A DNA stretch of 14,838 bases, from assembly GCA_012511845.1 (NCBI GenBank), contig JAAZFF010000020.1, positions 1 through 14,838 on the forward strand, in the 5' to 3' direction. The DNA is from Lentisphaerota bacterium (lineage in GTDB: Bacteria; Verrucomicrobiota; Kiritimatiellia; RFP12; UBA3636). Positions 1 through 6,573 of this stretch are shown one piece after another; position 1 is the stretch's first letter, and every line of letters begins with the position of its first letter. The notes below the pieces were generated by a model. It searched no databases. It worked only from the letters and a program-made list of their open reading frames with translations, and was not told the origin of the DNA. The translations under genes and the position numbers were made by a program.

Positions 1-1047
1 TTACCATGTGTTGAAGCACTTAAGCAACTAACTACTTATTACGGAACCACTATTCTGCTGTCTACTGCCACACAACTCGCGTTACCCGGGTTAGATAATG
101 TGCATGAAATTATCCCTCCCGATTTAAAACTCTATAAACAGCTTAAACGTGTCTCTATTGAGCTTCCCCCTGATTTAACAACACGCCAGACCTGGGAAGA
201 AGTGGCACATGACTTAACTGAGCATGAGCAGGTGCTGTGCATTGTTAACTCACGCAAAGATTGTCATGCGCTACACAAGCTTATGCCGCCTGATACAATA
301 CATCTATCAGCTCTTATGTGCGGTGCTCATCGCTCCAGCATTATAGCTTATATAAAAGACGCACTGGCTATGGCAAAACCAATCAGAGTTATCAGCACTC
401 AATTGGTTGAAGCAGGCGTAGATATAGACTTCCCAGTTGTATATCGTGCATTTGCTGGACTCCCCTCCATAGCTCAAGCGGCTGGTCGTTGCAATCGTGA
501 AGGAAATCTCGCTCCTGCATTAGGCAAAGTAATAGTATTCATGCCGCCAGAGCCTAGCAAAGTAACAGCCTTACGCAAGGCAGAAGACACCACGTTAGAC
601 CTTTTATCTAATGATCTGGATATTGATTCTCCCGATAGTTATCCTTCCTTTTTTGAGCATTTTTATAACCGTCAAAACGATCTTGGAGCATCATTTCACG
701 ATTGGCTCTCCAAAGATGCCTACGACCTGCAATTCCAATTCCGGGAAGCCGCTACTGCCTTTCGTATGATAGATCAGAGCTCCGTATCAGTCATTATTCG
801 CTATGCTAACAATGACTCTTTAATCAACTCACTCATTACCGTTGGTCCCAAACGTAATATAATGCGTGGTTTGCAACGCTATACTGTTACTGTACCACGA
901 AGCATGGTCGTTTCTCTTAAACAAAAAGGCTTTATTGAGGAACCACATGATGGTATCTTTATTCAAACAATACCATCACTATATAGTCTAGAAACTGGTC
1001 TCGACATTTTTCGCGATGGATTAACAGTGGAGGAGTGCATAATATGA
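1..1047 (+). CDS. cas3: Cas3 helicase-nuclease, module 1, C-terminal part (cut by window edge)
   Basis: The reading frame is open at base 1, so the N-terminal HD nuclease and helicase motifs I and II lie outside the window. What remains is the second RecA-like half of a Cas3 helicase. Motif III reads LLSTATQLAL at about 52-81, the usual Cas3 SATQ-type sequence. Motif V reads STQLVEAGVDIDF at about 394-432 and motif VI reads QAAGRCNREG at about 472-501. Cas3 is recruited by Cascade to the R-loop and unwinds and degrades target DNA. It lies first in a canonical I-C order, before cas5, cas8 and cas7. The stop overlaps the start of a 40-codon ORF (ATGA). I cannot tell whether the missing part is intact. 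Confidence 0.95.
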   Translation, partial: LPCVEALKQLTTYYGTTILLSTATQLALPGLDNVHEIIPPDLKLYKQLKRVSIELPPDLTTRQTWEEVAHDLTEHEQVLCIVNSRKDCHALHKLMPPDTIHLSALMCGAHRSSIIAYIKDALAMAKPIRVISTQLVEAGVDIDFPVVYRAFAGLPSIAQAAGRCNREGNLAPALGKVIVFMPPEPSKVTALRKAEDTTLDLLSNDLDIDSPDSYPSFFEHFYNRQNDLGASFHDWLSKDAYDLQFQFREAATAFRMIDQSSVSVIIRYANNDSLINSLITVGPKRNIMRGLQRYTVTVPRSMVVSLKQKGFIEEPHDGIFIQTIPSLYSLETGLDIFRDGLTVEECII

Positions 1048-1166
1048 AAAACAAGCGACTTATAACCTTACAACGCTTACACACCACTCTACCTGAAAAT
1101 AGAATATCGGATCAAGAGCGCCACCGCCCCATTTACAAAAACCACCAAGAAAGGAATACACCATGA
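1044..1166 (+). CDS. Possible 40-residue basic peptide between cas3 and cas5
   Basis: The 115-nt gap between cas3 and cas5 is spanned exactly by a 40-codon frame. Its ATG overlaps the cas3 stop (ATGA, 1044-1047) and its stop overlaps the cas5 start (ATGA, 1163-1166). A good ribosome binding site, GGAGGAG, lies at about 1028-1034. The product starts MKNKRLITLQRL and ends NHQERNTP. It is basic, with no membrane segment, cysteine or motif I recognise. The double overlap suggests translational coupling that carries ribosomes from cas3 to cas5, so it may be a real small protein or only a coupling leader. It could also be chance, because cas5 has its own AAAGGA site inside this frame at about 1150-1155. 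Confidence 0.35.
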   Translation: MKNKRLITLQRLHTTLPENRISDQERHRPIYKNHQERNTP

Positions 1167-1885
1167 GAGGATTCTGCCTTGAAGTTGCAGGCGACTTTGC
1201 CTGTTTTACCCGCCCAGAGATGAAAGTTGAACGTGTCAGCTACGATGTTATCACACCATCTGCTGCACGCTCTATCTTTGAAGCTATCCTCTGGAAACCT
1301 GCCATCCAGTGGCAGATCAAGCGTATAGAGGTACTTAATCCGATACGTTGGACCAATATACGCCGCAACGAGGTCTCCAGTGTAGCCAGTCCACGCAGTC
1401 AGGGTATCCTGATTGAAGATTCCCGTACTCAGCGAGCTGCCACCTTGCTGACGAACGTCAAGTATCGCCTATATGCAGAGTTTACGTTTATTCCACCTGA
1501 TAAACGTGCCCCTTCTCTCAATCCAGCACCCGAATGGCTCGCTGACGATGAAGAAAATCAGCTCTACACTCAAGCTGAAACTACCCCGATGCCCGATGAA
1601 AAAGAGGCAAAATATGCCGCCATGTTTGATCGTCGTGCCTCAAAAGGGCAATGCTTCACACAGCCTTATCTCGGTTGCCGGGAGTTTTCCTGCTCTTTCC
1701 GCCTCATAAAAGACCCGTACTCGGATCCCGCTATACCCATACAGGAGAGTCGCGATCTGGGCTTTATGCTCTATGACCTCAACTACTCTGATCCCCAAAA
1801 CATCACGCCATTGTTTTTCCGTGCAATTATGGAAAACGGCACCATCAATATTCCTGATCGCAACTCTAAGGAGGTGTATCAATGA
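1163..1885 (+). CDS. cas5c: Cas5 (Cas5d/Cas5c), type I-C, module 1
   Basis: This 240-residue protein matches the usual Cas5d length and pattern: N-terminal FCLEVAGDFACFTRPE, then SARSIFEAILWKPAI, LLTNVKYRLYA, and the signature MFDRRASKGQCF-QPYLGCREF at about 154-174. In type I-C there is no Cas6. Cas5d cuts the pre-crRNA at the base of the repeat stem and then stays on the crRNA 5' handle in Cascade. Against the Bacillus halodurans triad as I recall it (Y46, K116, H117), the lysine is kept (K150), the next residue is Y151, and the Y46 position is L43. The start at 1163 overlaps the preceding small frame and has AAAGGA upstream. The stop overlaps the cas8 ATG (ATGA). Confidence 0.95.
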   Translation: MRGFCLEVAGDFACFTRPEMKVERVSYDVITPSAARSIFEAILWKPAIQWQIKRIEVLNPIRWTNIRRNEVSSVASPRSQGILIEDSRTQRAATLLTNVKYRLYAEFTFIPPDKRAPSLNPAPEWLADDEENQLYTQAETTPMPDEKEAKYAAMFDRRASKGQCFTQPYLGCREFSCSFRLIKDPYSDPAIPIQESRDLGFMLYDLNYSDPQNITPLFFRAIMENGTINIPDRNSKEVYQ

Positions 1886-3642
1886 TCTTGCAAGCACTAA
1901 CAGAATATTATCAACGCAAAGCCGCTGATCCAGACTCTGGCATAGCTCCCCTTGGCTGGGAGTGGAAAGAGCTACCTTTTCTTATTGTACTGACGCCAGA
2001 TGGCACACTACTGAATATCGAAGATACCCGCGAAGGGGAAGGCAAAAAGAGACGTGCCCGACGTTTTTTGGTGCCACAAGCAGTAAAACGAACCGTTGGT
2101 ATCGCTTCTAACTTGCTATGGGATAACCCAGATTATGTCCTCGGCTTTCACGTGCCACCAAAAGGGCGCACCAAAGCCGATCGCTCGGCAGAGTCCCATG
2201 CCGCATTTCTGGTTCGGATAGCAGAGATGGAACTGGCAGAGCAATCCCCTGCCGTTAATGCGGTGCTCTCTTTTCTAGCACGCGACACCAAGATTGCTGA
2301 GCTGGCAGCTTTTGACGATTTATGGGAAGAGATCAGCACCACAGCCCCATTTATATCTTTTAAACTGGCTGGTGATATCGAGCCTGTGTTCCGTGACCCA
2401 GTAATAACTAATGCTATTAACGCGCAAATTAATGCTACCTCTGGCGAGCAAGCGCTTTGTATTGTTACTGGCAACGAAGATCAGTTTGCTAACCTGCACC
2501 CAGTTCTAAAAGGCATCTCAGGAGCCAATGCTACCGGAGCTAACATAGTTGGCTATAATGCCCCTGCTTTTTGCTCCTTCGGCAAGCAACAAGGTGAAAA
2601 TGCTCCTGTTGGACAAACTGCTGCCTTTGCTTATACTACTGCCCTCAACTCCTTACTGAATCGTGACTCTGGGCAGCGTCTAATGGTAGGCGATACCACA
2701 ACAGTCTTCTGGTCAGCACGCCAAACTGCATTTGAAGATGCTTTTGATGCCCTCTGGAGTGAACCCCCCAAGGATAACCCAGACAGTCTAACTGACGCTG
2801 TCGCAACACTCTTTAAGTCTGTATCTACAGGTGCTTTTGTAACTGACAATGATAATACCGAATTTTACGTGCTTGGGCTCTCACCTAATGCCGCCCGTGT
2901 TGGTATCCGCTTCTGGCATCACGGCACAGTAGCCAACATGGCAGCCAATATTCGACAATATTTTGACGATATGCGGATCATTCATCCAAGCCACATGAAA
3001 CAAGATTTGCCTTTAGGTGTTTTGCTGCGATCAACCGCTCGAAAGTCTGAAAATCGAGGTGACTGGAACAAAAACATCAATCCTAACCTCGCTGGTGCTA
3101 CTATGCGTGCCATTATAGAGGGGTTGGCATTTCCAGAAACACTTTTTCAAGCTACTGTTATTCGTATCAAAGCTGAACGTGATGTAAGCTATCCACGCGC
3201 AAAAATTATTAAAGCTTGTCTTAACCGTAAACTACGCTCTCAACCAAACCTAAACGAAAGGAGAATCACCATGAGTCTCGACAAAGAAAACACTAACATC
3301 GGCTATCGTCTTGGCCGCTTGTTTGCCACTCTGGAAAAAATCCAGCAAGAGGCTAACCCTGGCATTAATGCTACCATCCGTGATAAGTTTTATGCCTCAG
3401 CATCAGGAACACCAGCTTCCGTTTTTGGAACCCTGATGCGCCTTAAAAACCACCACTTGTCCAAACTTGAAAGTACTGGGCGCCGCATTTGGTTTGAAAA
3501 ACTCCTAGGTGAAGTAATGGAAGCTATAACAGACTTCCCTTCACATTTGGCTCTTGCTGACCAGGGACGCTTTGCCATCGGTTACTACCATCAAAACCAA
3601 GACTTCTGGACTAAGAAAACTGACAAACCTCAAAACGACTAA
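1882..3642 (+). CDS. cas8c: Cas8c (Csd1), Cascade large subunit, module 1
   Basis: This is a 586-residue Csd1-type large subunit of normal length. It recognises the PAM and starts R-loop formation in type I-C Cascade. Recognisable stretches are the N-terminal MILQALTEYYQRKAADPDSG and PLGWEWKELPF, a central VGDTTTVFWSA, and FYVLGLSPNAARVGIRFWH near residue 335, typical of the family. The start overlaps the cas5 stop (ATGA) and has a near-perfect AAGGAGGT at 1868-1875. The last 123 codons are also read separately as Cas11 from an internal start. The stop is followed after 18 nt by cas7. Confidence 0.95.
   Translation: MILQALTEYYQRKAADPDSGIAPLGWEWKELPFLIVLTPDGTLLNIEDTREGEGKKRRARRFLVPQAVKRTVGIASNLLWDNPDYVLGFHVPPKGRTKADRSAESHAAFLVRIAEMELAEQSPAVNAVLSFLARDTKIAELAAFDDLWEEISTTAPFISFKLAGDIEPVFRDPVITNAINAQINATSGEQALCIVTGNEDQFANLHPVLKGISGANATGANIVGYNAPAFCSFGKQQGENAPVGQTAAFAYTTALNSLLNRDSGQRLMVGDTTTVFWSARQTAFEDAFDALWSEPPKDNPDSLTDAVATLFKSVSTGAFVTDNDNTEFYVLGLSPNAARVGIRFWHHGTVANMAANIRQYFDDMRIIHPSHMKQDLPLGVLLRSTARKSENRGDWNKNINPNLAGATMRAIIEGLAFPETLFQATVIRIKAERDVSYPRAKIIKACLNRKLRSQPNLNERRITMSLDKENTNIGYRLGRLFATLEKIQQEANPGINATIRDKFYASASGTPASVFGTLMRLKNHHLSKLESTGRRIWFEKLLGEVMEAITDFPSHLALADQGRFAIGYYHQNQDFWTKKTDKPQND
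3257..3263 (+). promoter_or_regulatory. Internal ribosome binding site for Cas11c
   Basis: AAAGGAG lies 7 nt before the in-frame ATG at 3271, inside the cas8c coding sequence. It decides the internal start that gives the separate small subunit. Confidence 0.8.
3271..3642 (+). CDS. cas11c: Cas11c, small subunit translated from inside cas8c
   Basis: An in-frame ATG at 3271 inside cas8c has a strong ribosome binding site, AAAGGAG at 3257-3263, with 7-nt spacing. Internal translation of Cas11 from the 3' end of cas8 is established for type I-C. The 123-residue product begins MSLDKENTNIGYRLGRLF and is alpha-helical in character. It corresponds to the Cas11 that lines the belly of Cascade and steadies the R-loop. 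The free-standing Cas11 of module 2 resembles it (GYRLGRLFATLEKI against AFLLGRFLRVADEI, and a shared central helix and tail), which supports the call. The product shares its stop with cas8c. Confidence 0.85.
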   Translation: MSLDKENTNIGYRLGRLFATLEKIQQEANPGINATIRDKFYASASGTPASVFGTLMRLKNHHLSKLESTGRRIWFEKLLGEVMEAITDFPSHLALADQGRFAIGYYHQNQDFWTKKTDKPQND

Positions 3643-3660
3643 TAACAAAAGGATACACAC

Positions 3661-4572
3661 ATGACTAGCACAATTCAAAACCGCTACGACTTCCTGCTTG
3701 TCTTTGACATCAAAGACGGTAATCCAAACGGCGACCCAGATGCTGGCAACCTGCCGCGCGTAGATGCTGAAACCGGACAGGGCCTAGTCACCGATGTCTG
3801 TCTTAAGCGTAAAGTGCGCAACTTTGTTCAACTCACCAAAGATGCCACTCCTGGCTATGATATCTTTATCAAAGAAAAGGCTATCCTTAACCAGTTGATA
3901 GACAAATCATATATTGATCTTGGTATTGACCTTTCAAATCCACCAGCCGATGAAAAAAATGGAAAAAAACGCAACAAAGAGGGACAAGGTCAAGGAACTG
4001 AAGTTCAATCAGCACGCGCTCGCATGTGTGCAGACTACTTTGACATTCGTGCCTTTGGTGCCGTCATGAGTACTGGAGCAAATGCTGGTCAAGTACGTGG
4101 CCCCATTCAGCTCACCTTTGCCCGCTCAGTTGACCCAGTTGTAACACTGGAGCACTCCATCACCCGTATGGCAGTAGCAACCGAAGCTGAAGCGGAGAAG
4201 CAGAGCGGCGACAACCGCACCATGGGACGCAAAAATACCATACCCTATGGTGTTTACGTAGCCCATGGCTTCATCTCGCCAGCTCTCGCTGCCCAAACCG
4301 GCTTTTCCGAGGCTGATCTTGAACTCTTCTGGGAGGCTCTTGTTCAAATGTTTGAGCACGACCGCTCTGCTGCTCGTGGTCTTATGGCTACCCAGAAGCT
4401 GATCATCTTCAAGCACAGCTCAGCTCTCGGCAATGCCTCGGCTCACCAGCTCTTTGATCGTGTCAAGGTCACCCTCAAAGATGCCGATAAGCCCCCACGC
4501 GACTTCAGCGACTATGAGGTCACCATTAACCGCGAGAACCTCCCATCAGACGTGGAAGTTATTGTGCGGTAA
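3661..4572 (+). CDS. cas7c: Cas7c (Csd2), Cascade backbone subunit, module 1
   Basis: A 303-residue Csd2-family protein. Several copies bind along the crRNA spacer to form the Cascade backbone. The family signature near the N-terminus reads DGNPNGDPDAGNLPR (about residues 20-34), followed by CLKRKVRNFVQL. Later come ARMCADYFDIRAFGAVMS, GPIQLTFARSVDPV and MFEHDRSAARGLM, all typical of Cas7c. AAAAGGA at 3647-3653 is well placed for the ATG at 3661. It is the last gene of module 1. In canonical I-C loci cas4 would follow directly, but here a long inverted repeat begins 8 nt after the stop. Confidence 0.95.
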   Translation: MTSTIQNRYDFLLVFDIKDGNPNGDPDAGNLPRVDAETGQGLVTDVCLKRKVRNFVQLTKDATPGYDIFIKEKAILNQLIDKSYIDLGIDLSNPPADEKNGKKRNKEGQGQGTEVQSARARMCADYFDIRAFGAVMSTGANAGQVRGPIQLTFARSVDPVVTLEHSITRMAVATEAEAEKQSGDNRTMGRKNTIPYGVYVAHGFISPALAAQTGFSEADLELFWEALVQMFEHDRSAARGLMATQKLIIFKHSSALGNASAHQLFDRVKVTLKDADKPPRDFSDYEVTINRENLPSDVEVIVR

Positions 4573-4580
4573 TATCAAAC

Positions 4581-4656
4581 TTGGACTCTCGACAAACGAC
4601 TCTCGACATTCGCACACCTAATCACGAGTGTCGAGAGTCGCACGTCGAGAGTCCAA
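4581..4656. repeat. REPIN-like inverted repeat 1, 32-nt arms
   Basis: The left arm (4581-4612) begins TTGGACTCTCGAC and contains CGACTCTCGACA. The right arm (4625-4656) is its reverse complement at 28 of 32 positions, with a 12-nt loop at 4613-4624. Each arm is itself built from two copies of a CGACTCTCGAC-type unit. The mismatches are a central trinucleotide (AAA against GTG) and one further base. Related units occur at 5453-5597 and 11835-11866. The layout resembles REP doublets or small non-autonomous palindromic elements. It could also weaken read-through from cas7, but no T-run follows, so I do not call it a terminator. Confidence 0.85.
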
Positions 4657-4689
4657 ACCCCAGTCAAAGCTATTACGAAAGGTGATATA

Positions 4690-5448
4690 ATGTCATCCTC
4701 ACCCATTGGTCCCTCAGGTGGCTACCGCAAACTACTCTCTTTCCGCTTTACCTGCCTGGTCTATCATGCCACTACACGTTTTTGTAAACGAGTTTTCCCC
4801 TGGCAAGAAGATCCACTTGGCAAAACCAGCGGCCAGATGATCGGCGCTGCCCGCTCTGCCCGACAAAATATTGTCGAGGCTTCAGCACGGTCAGGAACCT
4901 CAAAAGAGACAGAACTTAAACTACTTGATGTCGCCAAGGGTAGCCTTGAGGAGTTGTTGGGCGATTGTGAGGCATGGCTGATTGACAATGATCAACTCCT
5001 ATGGTCAGAGAGTGACGAGCGCTGGCAGCGTGTAAACAACTTGCCACTTGATGATTTTGAAGCTCAAAACGACATTCTGCATGAGTTCAGCAAACATATC
5101 ATTGCCATGCGTAAGCGTTTTGCTCCATGGCTAGAAAATGATGATCCCATCATTGCAGCTAATGCTCTGATAGTAATCATCAGGCGAGCAGAGAGCCTAC
5201 TCTTCCGCCAAATGGATAAAATAGCCCAAGATGTGATCGAGGCCGGCGGTTTCCGCGAGCGCATGACCCAATTGCGGCGCAAACAACGCGAAATTGCGGA
5301 AGCAAGCCAAGAGCCTGCCCCCTCCTGTCTAGCCTGCGGCGAACCAATGACTAAACGTAAAGCCCGCTCCGGTCCCAGTGCGGGGCAACCGTTCTGGGGT
5401 TGCACTGGTTACCCTCAGTGCAAAGCAATCCAGGAGATTGAGAAATGA
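4690..5448 (+). CDS. Four-helix-bundle (S23/IVP-like) protein with C-terminal topoisomerase-type zinc ribbon
   Basis: A 252-residue protein, not a Cas protein. Residues about 45-100 (GQMIGAARSARQNIVEASAR, then KETELKLLDVAKGSLEEL) follow the four-helix-bundle family related to the 23S rRNA intervening-sequence protein. A helical extension follows, probably the four-helix-bundle suffix domain. The C-terminus is a zinc ribbon of the topoisomerase C4 type, with C213-X2-C216 and FWGC238-X5-C244. The domain pairing suggests nucleic-acid binding. The function of this family is not established. AAAGGTGA at 4678-4685 supports the ATG at 4690. Similar palindromic repeats flank the gene on both sides, with the downstream one starting 4 nt after the stop. 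This suggests that gene and repeats form a unit that arrived together. Confidence 0.8.
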   Translation: MSSSPIGPSGGYRKLLSFRFTCLVYHATTRFCKRVFPWQEDPLGKTSGQMIGAARSARQNIVEASARSGTSKETELKLLDVAKGSLEELLGDCEAWLIDNDQLLWSESDERWQRVNNLPLDDFEAQNDILHEFSKHIIAMRKRFAPWLENDDPIIAANALIVIIRRAESLLFRQMDKIAQDVIEAGGFRERMTQLRRKQREIAEASQEPAPSCLACGEPMTKRKARSGPSAGQPFWGCTGYPQCKAIQEIEK

Positions 5449-5452
5449 AGCA

Positions 5453-5597
5453 GACACCCGACACTCGACACCCGACACTCGCTCACTGCACCGTCTGCGG
5501 TCAACCACCCAGTTCATCACCGAGTGTCTCTCACTGCCCCACCCAAGAGCAATCACCCAGCCCACCACCGAGTGTCGAGTGTCGCACGTCGAGTGTC
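5453..5597. repeat. REPIN-like inverted repeat 2, downstream of the four-helix gene
   Basis: The left arm (5453-5481) begins GACACCCGACACTCGAC. The right arm (5569-5597) contains CGAGTGTCGAGTGTCGCAC. They are reverse complements over 29 nt with five mismatches. The 87-nt interval holds a partial further unit (CCGAGTGTCTCTCACTG around 5520). The units differ from element 1 mainly by GTGTCG in place of GAGTCG. The right arm is preceded by CCACCACCGAG, exactly as in the copy inside cas4. Short frames reading through here are only translations of the repeat. Confidence 0.8.
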
Positions 5598-5606
5598 CGA
5601 TTATTA

Positions 5607-5622
5607 TCACTTAAAATAACTT
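5607..5622 (-). promoter_or_regulatory. Putative Cascade target site for a CreR-like guide
   Basis: On the minus strand this site reads AAGTTATTTTAAGTGA. The guide-like sequence at 5731-5746 reads AAGTTGTTTTACGTGA. They agree at 14 of 16 positions, and the mismatches fall at positions 6 and 12. Those are the positions type I Cascade flips out and does not pair. Complementarity stops after position 16, as expected for a guide that allows binding without cleavage. The PAM-side trinucleotide is TTT rather than the usual I-C TTC. The site lies just upstream of the candidate promoter of the second cas operon and overlaps an alternative one. Confidence 0.5.
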
Positions 5623-5634
5623 AAATAATCATGC

Positions 5635-5664
5635 TTGACTTCATTCCAATGCTCATGTTATCCT
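5635..5664 (+). promoter_or_regulatory. Candidate sigma70 promoter for the second cas operon
   Basis: TTGACT (5635-5640) and TATCCT (5659-5664) are separated by 18 nt, with TG one base before the -10 (TGTTATCCT, an extended -10). Transcription would start near 5671, at the foot of a hairpin. An alternative, TTATTA (5601-5606) with AATAAT (5624-5629) at 17-nt spacing, would start near 5636 and would be fully overlapped by the putative Cascade target. Either would transcribe the mini-CRISPR-like RNA and probably the cas5-cas8-cas11-cas7-cas3 operon. Confidence 0.5.
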
Positions 5665-5670
5665 GCGCCT

Positions 5671-5790
5671 TGTCTGACCACACCAGGCACTTTTCAGGAA
5701 GAGCCTATGGAGCAGTCAGAGGGTTGAAACAAGTTGTTTTACGTGAAGCAGCTTACCTGCGCCCCTGCTGGGGCGACCCAGCAGGGGGAG
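5671..5790 (+). ncRNA. Putative mini-CRISPR / CreR-like Cas-regulating RNA
   Basis: Degenerate repeat 1 is a hairpin followed by GGGTTGAAAC (5721-5730). The hairpin pairs TCTGAC (5673-5678) with GTCAGA (5715-5720), with CCAGGC and GCCTATGG inside. The array repeat likewise has a stem followed by TGAATTGAAAC. A short guide-like segment follows (5731 to about 5755), and its first 16 nt match the operon's own promoter region. Degenerate repeat 2 starts near 5756 and keeps GCGCCC, a 5-nt gap, then GGG, as in the array repeat. In CreR and CreA RNAs, Cas proteins process such a mini-CRISPR and use it to repress a promoter by partial pairing. Repeat 1 shares only the 3' handle with the array repeat, so the call rests on the handle, the structure and the guide match together. 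Confidence 0.5.
5762..5787 (+). other. Strong hairpin with GCGA tetraloop, possible attenuator
   Basis: CCCCTGCTGGG (5762-5772) pairs perfectly with CCCAGCAGGGG (5777-5787) around a GNRA-type loop, GCGA. A second hairpin, CGCCCC-TGCT-GGGGCG (5760-5775), uses some of the same bases, so the two cannot form together. The second resembles the array repeat stem. Only a short TTT follows (5791-5793), so this is a poor intrinsic terminator. It could end or pause the upstream RNA, or switch between the two folds. The remainder of the gap up to 5913 shows no further gene or clear promoter. Confidence 0.45.
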
Positions 5791-5913
5791 TTTAGAAAGG
5801 AGAAGAGGCAAACAAGGACTGAGTGAAGACTACACAGAGAATAGCTAACTCCTTATAGAGCAAGCATTGAACTTGACGCTGCTGATAGTGGCTCACAAAA
5901 CAAAAGGGGATCT

Positions 5914-6573
5914 ATGAAACCTTACAAAATACAGATGGAAATAGCGGGTGATACCGCGATGTGGACGCGCCCCGACACAGGCGATTGCCCTGTTAGCTAC
6001 CCTGCGCCAACTTATTCAGCTGTGGCGGGGATATTCAAGGCTGTAGCTTGGGGGCCTGCCATTGAGGTCGTTCCCTTCCGATGTGAGATTTGCGAGCCGT
6101 TGCATTTCCATAACTATGCTACTAACTACAATGGACCTCTCAAAAAGGGTGGCAAAGAAGGCGCATATCAGTTTTTCGCCACTGTATTGACCGATGTCTG
6201 CTACAGGCTATACGCATACGTCTATCCGGCTCGCAATAAAAGCAATCTTCCCAAAAAATCACTGGAATGGGATCGCAAAACCACTTCCCCTGGGCATGCG
6301 TACGCCGCCATCTTTGAAAGACGCCTAAAGCGTGGTCAATGGTTCGTTCAACCCTGCCTTGGTTGGAAAGAGTTCACGCCATCTTACTGTGGTCCATTCC
6401 GCGACAACACGAAAGTTCAAAAAAACATCAACACGGTCTTACCCTCAATGCTTCGCGAGGTTTTTCCCGATGGTTACAACTCTCAGCCCCGTTTTACCTA
6501 TGACCAAAATGTGAAGATTGAGAAAGGCATCCTCGAATACGGTATCAAGGCAAGGGAGATCTGCCATGATTAA
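5914..6573 (+). CDS. cas5: Cas5 (Cas5d-like), module 2, with altered nuclease residues
   Basis: A 219-residue Cas5 related to the module 1 copy: EIAGDTAMWTRPDTGD, then YSAVAGIFKAVAWGPAI, LTDVCYRLYAYV, and AAIFERRLKRGQWFVQPCLGWKEF at about residues 131-154. It should bind the crRNA 5' handle in a second Cascade. The residues that align with the Bacillus halodurans Cas5d triad are A45, A129 and Y130, so neither the tyrosine, the lysine nor the histidine is kept. H128 lies one position earlier. It may therefore depend on the other Cas5 for crRNA processing, or use other residues. AAAAGGGGA lies a few bases before the ATG. Its stop overlaps the start of cas8. Confidence 0.92.
   Translation: MKPYKIQMEIAGDTAMWTRPDTGDCPVSYPAPTYSAVAGIFKAVAWGPAIEVVPFRCEICEPLHFHNYATNYNGPLKKGGKEGAYQFFATVLTDVCYRLYAYVYPARNKSNLPKKSLEWDRKTTSPGHAYAAIFERRLKRGQWFVQPCLGWKEFTPSYCGPFRDNTKVQKNINTVLPSMLREVFPDGYNSQPRFTYDQNVKIEKGILEYGIKAREICHD

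Noticed and set aside
4581..4656. Inverted repeat 1 as an intrinsic terminator after cas7
   Set aside because: No T-run follows the stem, and related copies occur elsewhere, including inside cas4, so a dispersed repeat explains it better.
5329..5614. Frames on both strands over the repeats downstream of the four-helix gene
   Set aside because: They are translations of the CGACACTCGAC repeat units and have no start signals or recognisable domain.
5631..5795. 54-codon frame beginning MLDFIPMLML in the second operon's leader, considered as a CreT-like small toxin
   Set aside because: It has no ribosome binding site, it covers the candidate promoter and hairpins, and I recognise nothing in the product. 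A CreT-type toxin is not excluded, but nothing here supports one.
6518..6565. Longer start for module 2 cas8
   Set aside because: The TTG at 6518 lies inside cas5 with no ribosome binding site. The ATG at 6566 has AAGGGAG and the usual overlap.
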